A stretch of DNA of 7,580 bases from the NCBI GenBank assembly GCA_947446335.1, contig CANFGA010000133.1, positions 1 to 7,580 on the forward strand. The letters are read 5' to 3'. Shown one piece after another: positions 5,202-7,580 of the stretch. A program made the translations under genes and the position numbers. Each line of letters opens with the position of its first letter. Positions within the stretch are counted from its first letter, which is position 1. The DNA comes from Oxalobacteraceae bacterium (GTDB taxonomy: Bacteria > Pseudomonadota > Gammaproteobacteria > Burkholderiales > Burkholderiaceae_D). The notes beneath the pieces are model-generated. The model saw only the letters and a program-made list of their open reading frames with translations, searched no databases and had not been told where the DNA came from.

Positions 5202-5936
5202 ATGAACTTAGTCAATCAAGTCGCTTTGGTGACCGGCGCATCGCGCGGCATCGGCCGCGCCATCGCGCAAGAGTTGGCCAGGCAGGGCGCAACCGTGGTC
5301 GGCACTGCGACGACCGAGGCAGGCGCGCAAGCGATCTCGGATTATCTGGGCGTATCCGGCAAAGGCATGGTGCTGAACGTGACCGATGCAGCGCTGTGTC
5401 TGCAAGTAGTGGCTGACGTGCAAAAGCAATATGGCAGCCTGTCGATCCTGATCAACAATGCCGGCATCACGCAAGATCAGTTGGCGATGCGGATGAAGGA
5501 CGAGGAATGGGATAGCGTCATCTCGACCAATCTGTCGGCGGTCGGGCGCATGTCGCGCGCGGTGCTGCGCGGCATGATGAAGGCCAAGGCCGGTCGCATC
5601 ATCAGCATCACCTCGGTCGTCGCCTCGTCCGGCAATCCGGGCCAGATGAATTATGCGGCGGCCAAGGCTGGCGTCGAAGGGATGAGTCGGGCCCTGGCGC
5701 GCGAGATCGGCAGTCGCAACATCACCGTCAATTGCATTGCCCCCGGCTTCATCGATACCGACATGACCAAGTCGCTCAGCGCAGAGCAGCATGCTGCCTT
5801 GTTGACCCAAATTCCGCTGGCGCGCCTGGGTGCGCCAGAAGATGTCGCCGCCGCCTGCGCCTTCCTGGCGTCGCCGCAAGCAGCTTACATCACCGGCAAT
5901 ACCTTGCATGTCAATGGCGGCATGTACATGAATTGA
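5202..5936 (+). CDS. fabG: 3-oxoacyl-ACP reductase (FabG)
   Basis: A 244-residue short-chain dehydrogenase that reduces 3-ketoacyl-ACP to 3-hydroxyacyl-ACP with NADPH, the second step of each elongation round. The classical SDR features are all present: TGASRGIG at 11-18 (cofactor loop), NNAG at 85-88, and the catalytic tetrad Asn110, Ser138, Tyr151 and Lys155 in the YxxxK motif, then IAPGFIDTDMT at 179-189. LxVNGGMYM at the C-terminus is typical of FabG. Residues 111-115 read LSAVG where I would expect something like LKAVF; this is a modest, probably harmless difference. AAGGAA at 5193-5198 is a good ribosome-binding site. Position between fabD and acpP confirms FabG over other SDRs. Confidence 0.97.
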   Translation: MNLVNQVALVTGASRGIGRAIAQELARQGATVVGTATTEAGAQAISDYLGVSGKGMVLNVTDAALCLQVVADVQKQYGSLSILINNAGITQDQLAMRMKDEEWDSVISTNLSAVGRMSRAVLRGMMKAKAGRIISITSVVASSGNPGQMNYAAAKAGVEGMSRALAREIGSRNITVNCIAPGFIDTDMTKSLSAEQHAALLTQIPLARLGAPEDVAAACAFLASPQAAYITGNTLHVNGGMYMN

Positions 5937-6051
5937 TGGAAGATTTGATGTCATCCTGGACATGAGCACTTTGCGCTTGCCGTGGGGTGATCTGGTTTTG
6001 CGCAGCGTCGCTACAGTCAGCGGCAGCGCCGGTCAAATTCGCAGCAGATAG
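5936..6051 (+). other. Two chained mini-ORFs between fabG and acpP; coding doubtful
   Basis: The fabG stop overlaps a start codon as TGATG (5934-5938), opening a nine-codon ORF (MEDLMSSWT, 5936-5965). Its stop overlaps another ATG as ATGA (5962-5965), opening a 29-codon ORF that ends with TAG at 6049-6051, before the acpP promoter. Such overlaps permit translation restart, but neither ORF has a Shine-Dalgarno, and neither product resembles a known peptide. Chance is the simplest reading. The rest of 5937-6125 is leader and promoter for acpP. Confidence 0.2.
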
Positions 6052-6078
6052 TGAAATTAGTATTCAAGCGTGCAAACC

Positions 6079-6087
6079 TGATAAAAT
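6079..6087 (+). promoter_or_regulatory. Extended -10 promoter for acpP
   Basis: TGATAAAAT is an extended -10 element (TAAAAT at 6082-6087), of the same TGnTAAAAT form as at rpmF. No strong -35 is visible at 16-18 bp; TTAGTA at 6057-6062 is a poor candidate. Transcription would start near 6094, giving a leader of about 32 nt. A private promoter fits the need for far more ACP than Fab enzymes. Confidence 0.65.
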
Positions 6088-6113
6088 GCGCGCACTTTCC
6101 GTAACACACACAT

Positions 6114-6118
6114 TGGAG
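6114..6118 (+). promoter_or_regulatory. Ribosome-binding site of acpP
   Basis: TGGAG lies 7 nt before the acpP ATG at 6126, a good spacing and match. Confidence 0.75.
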
Positions 6119-6125
6119 CCATAAC

Positions 6126-6365
6126 ATGTCGGATATTGAACAACGCGTTAAGAAAATCGTCGCTGAGCAACTGGGTGTCGCTGAAGTGGACATCAAGATC
6201 GAATCTTCGTTCGTCGACGACCTGGGCGCGGATTCACTCGACACCGTCGAACTCGTGATGGCGCTGGAAGATGAATTTGAAATGGAAATTCCTGACGAAC
6301 AAGCTGAAAAAATCACGACAGTGCAACAGGCAATCGATTACGCCACTGCACACGTGAAAGCCTAA
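6126..6365 (+). CDS. acpP: Acyl carrier protein
   Basis: A 79-residue acidic four-helix protein that carries the growing acyl chain on a 4'-phosphopantetheine arm between the Fab enzymes, and delivers acyl groups to PlsX and to lipid A and cofactor pathways. The modification site is Ser37 in the invariant DDLGADSLDTVELVMALEDE block (residues 31-50); helix II that follows is the main partner-binding face. The start MSDIEQRVKKIVAEQLGV and the later FEMEIPDEQAEKITTV are standard for the primary ACP of proteobacteria, not for a specialised secondary-metabolism carrier. It has its own promoter and a good TGGAG site. The gap to fabF is 29 bp with no hairpin, so fabF is probably read from the same mRNA. 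Confidence 0.99.
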   Translation: MSDIEQRVKKIVAEQLGVAEVDIKIESSFVDDLGADSLDTVELVMALEDEFEMEIPDEQAEKITTVQQAIDYATAHVKA

Positions 6366-6384
6366 GTCTGTTTTTTTGACTCCT

Positions 6385-6388
6385 GGAG
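6385..6388 (+). promoter_or_regulatory. Ribosome-binding site that fixes the fabF TTG start
   Basis: GGAG sits 6 nt before TTG 6395-6397. The fabF frame has a TGA at 6377-6379, and no ATG occurs between it and the first conserved FabF residues, so this site and TTG decide the start. Confidence 0.8.
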
Positions 6389-6394
6389 AATAGT

Positions 6395-7580
6395 TTGATC
6401 CGTTCTAAAAACCGCCGTGTAGTGATCACCGGCCTGGGCTGCGTTTCACCTGTCGGCAACACCGTTGCCGAGACGTGGAGCGCAATTACCGGGGGCAAGT
6501 CAGGTATTGCCAATATCACCAAGTTTGATGCATTGCCTTTTTCGACCCAGTTTGCCGGTGAGGTCAAGGGCTTCAATATCGAGGACTATATCCCCGGTAA
6601 GGATGCCCGCCACATGGATACCTTCATCCATTTTGGCATGGCCGCTGGCATTCAAGCCATGGAAGATAGTGGCCTGGTTGTCACCGAAGAAAATGCCGAG
6701 CGTATCGGCGTCATCATCGGTTCCGGTATCGGTGGCTTGCCGCTGATCGAAGAGACCAAGGGCGATTACGAGAAACGCGGCCCGCGCCGTATTTCACCAT
6801 TTTTCGTGCCGGCCTCGATCATCAACATGATCTCGGGCAACCTGTCGATCAAATATGGCTTGAAGGGTCCGAATCTGGCCATCGTCACTGCCTGTTCGAC
6901 CGGTTTGCACAGCATCGGTGCTGCAGGGCGCATGATCGAGTACGGCGATGCCGACGTCATGATCGCCGGTGGCGCCGAAGCCACGATCTCGCCACTCGGC
7001 CTGGGCGGCTTTGCCTCGGCCCGTGCCCTGTCAACGCGCAATGACGATCCGGCGACCGCATCGCGGCCGTGGGATCGCGATCGCGACGGCTTCGTGCTCG
7101 GCGAAGGCGCCGGTGTCATGGTGCTGGAAGAGTATGAGCACGCCGTGGCGCGTGGTGCCACGATCTACGCCGAATTGCTTGGTTTTGGCATGAGCGCCGA
7201 TGCCTATCACATGACGTCGCCGCTGGAAGATGGCAGCGGTGCCAGCAAGTGCGTGATTTCGGCGTTGAAGAATGCCGGCGTCAACCCGGATCAGGTGCAG
7301 TACGTGAATGCACACGGTACCTCGACTCCATTGGGCGATCTGGCTGAAGTGAAGGGCATCAAGCGCACTTTCGGCGACCACGCAAAAAAACTGGTAGTCA
7401 ATTCGACCAAATCGATGACCGGTCACCTGCTTGGTGGCGCCGGTGGCATCGAGGCGGTATTCACTGTGCTGGCGTTGCACCACCAGGTGTCGCCGCCAAC
7501 GATCAACATCTTCAATCAGGATCCGGCTTGCGATCTTGATTTCTGCGCCAACACGGCGCGTGACATGAAGATCGATGTCG
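6395..7580 (+). CDS. fabF: 3-oxoacyl-ACP synthase II (FabF), truncated at right edge
   Basis: 395 codons are present and the frame is open at the window end; the family is usually about 410-415 residues. FabF condenses malonyl-ACP with acyl-ACP in the elongation rounds, and in many bacteria governs the C16:1 to C18:1 step. The Cys-His-His triad is intact: Cys167 in VTACSTG, His307 in NAHGTSTPLGD and His344 in STKSMTGHLLGGAGG, with Lys339 in the same block. RVVITGLGCVSPVGN (8-22) is the normal N-terminal strand, and RPWDRDRDGFVLGEGAG (224-240) the normal middle motif. FabB is less likely, given the gene order and the length of the N-terminal region. The start is TTG at 6395, supported by GGAG 6 nt upstream, an in-frame TGA at 6377-6379 and the absence of any ATG. 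A weak start codon may hold FabF below ACP on the shared mRNA. Confidence 0.96.
   Translation, partial: MIRSKNRRVVITGLGCVSPVGNTVAETWSAITGGKSGIANITKFDALPFSTQFAGEVKGFNIEDYIPGKDARHMDTFIHFGMAAGIQAMEDSGLVVTEENAERIGVIIGSGIGGLPLIEETKGDYEKRGPRRISPFFVPASIINMISGNLSIKYGLKGPNLAIVTACSTGLHSIGAAGRMIEYGDADVMIAGGAEATISPLGLGGFASARALSTRNDDPATASRPWDRDRDGFVLGEGAGVMVLEEYEHAVARGATIYAELLGFGMSADAYHMTSPLEDGSGASKCVISALKNAGVNPDQVQYVNAHGTSTPLGDLAEVKGIKRTFGDHAKKLVVNSTKSMTGHLLGGAGGIEAVFTVLALHHQVSPPTINIFNQDPACDLDFCANTARDMKIDV

Noticed and set aside
6370..6377. T-tract after acpP as a terminator
   Set aside because: No G/C-rich hairpin precedes it, so it cannot be called an intrinsic terminator; readthrough into fabF is expected.
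6376..6404. TTGACT before fabF as a -35 box
   Set aside because: The -10 position would be inside the fabF start and reads TCCGTT, which does not match.
7073..7086. Nested palindromes GATCGCGATC and TCGCGATCGCGA in fabF
   Set aside because: Explained by codons for the conserved DRDRDGF motif in a G/C-rich codon background.
1..7580. Mobile element, CRISPR array, tRNA or phage signal
   Set aside because: None seen on either strand; gene order and content are those of a conserved chromosomal housekeeping locus.

Overview
This window is a Burkholderiales-type fatty-acid and phospholipid synthesis locus. The gene order yceD, rpmF, plsX, fabH, fabD, fabG, acpP, fabF runs left to right, and yceF (a Maf-family nucleotide pyrophosphatase) plus the first codons of an RsmI-like methyltransferase run the other way at the left edge. 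The G/C-rich third codon positions, the MTIKISIDCMGGDHGP start of PlsX, the FabH and FabF wording and the yceF/methyltransferase neighbourhood suggest a betaproteobacterium, probably in or near the Oxalobacteraceae (Herbaspirillum/Collimonas/Janthinobacterium-like). That placement is from memory of protein families; the genus cannot be fixed without a database search.

Layout. 1-128 (minus): 5' end of a SAM-dependent methyltransferase, cut by the window edge. 179-805 (minus): yceF. 806-965: a divergent intergenic region holding four 11-bp degenerate direct repeats, several short dyads and a good sigma-70 promoter for yceD. 966-1466: yceD (DUF177, 23S rRNA accumulation). 1467-1696: an A-rich stretch with a 15-bp triplet repeat and an extended -10 promoter for rpmF; it stays open in the yceD frame after the TAG stop. 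1697-1879: rpmF (bL32), followed by a strong intrinsic terminator at 1905-1948. 2076-5936: plsX, fabH, fabD and fabG, close together with no terminator between them. 5937-6125: spacer with two tiny chained ORFs and an extended -10 promoter for acpP. 6126-6365: acpP. 6395 to the right edge: fabF, starting at TTG and missing roughly its last 20 residues.

How the genes work together. FabD charges ACP (AcpP) with malonyl groups. FabH condenses acetyl-CoA with malonyl-ACP to start a chain. FabG reduces the 3-ketoacyl-ACP. FabF condenses in later rounds. PlsX turns finished acyl-ACP into acyl-phosphate for phospholipid synthesis. YceD and bL32 tie the locus to 50S ribosome production, the linkage also found in E. 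coli. The two most highly demanded small products, bL32 and ACP, each appear to have their own TGnTAAAAT promoter.

I found no undescribed system here. All eight complete genes and both truncated ones belong to well-known families with intact key residues. The items worth a second look lie in the control regions: the repeats and dyads between yceF and yceD, the open frame after yceD, the terminator that separates rpmF from plsX, the weak translation signals of plsX and fabH, and the TTG start of fabF.
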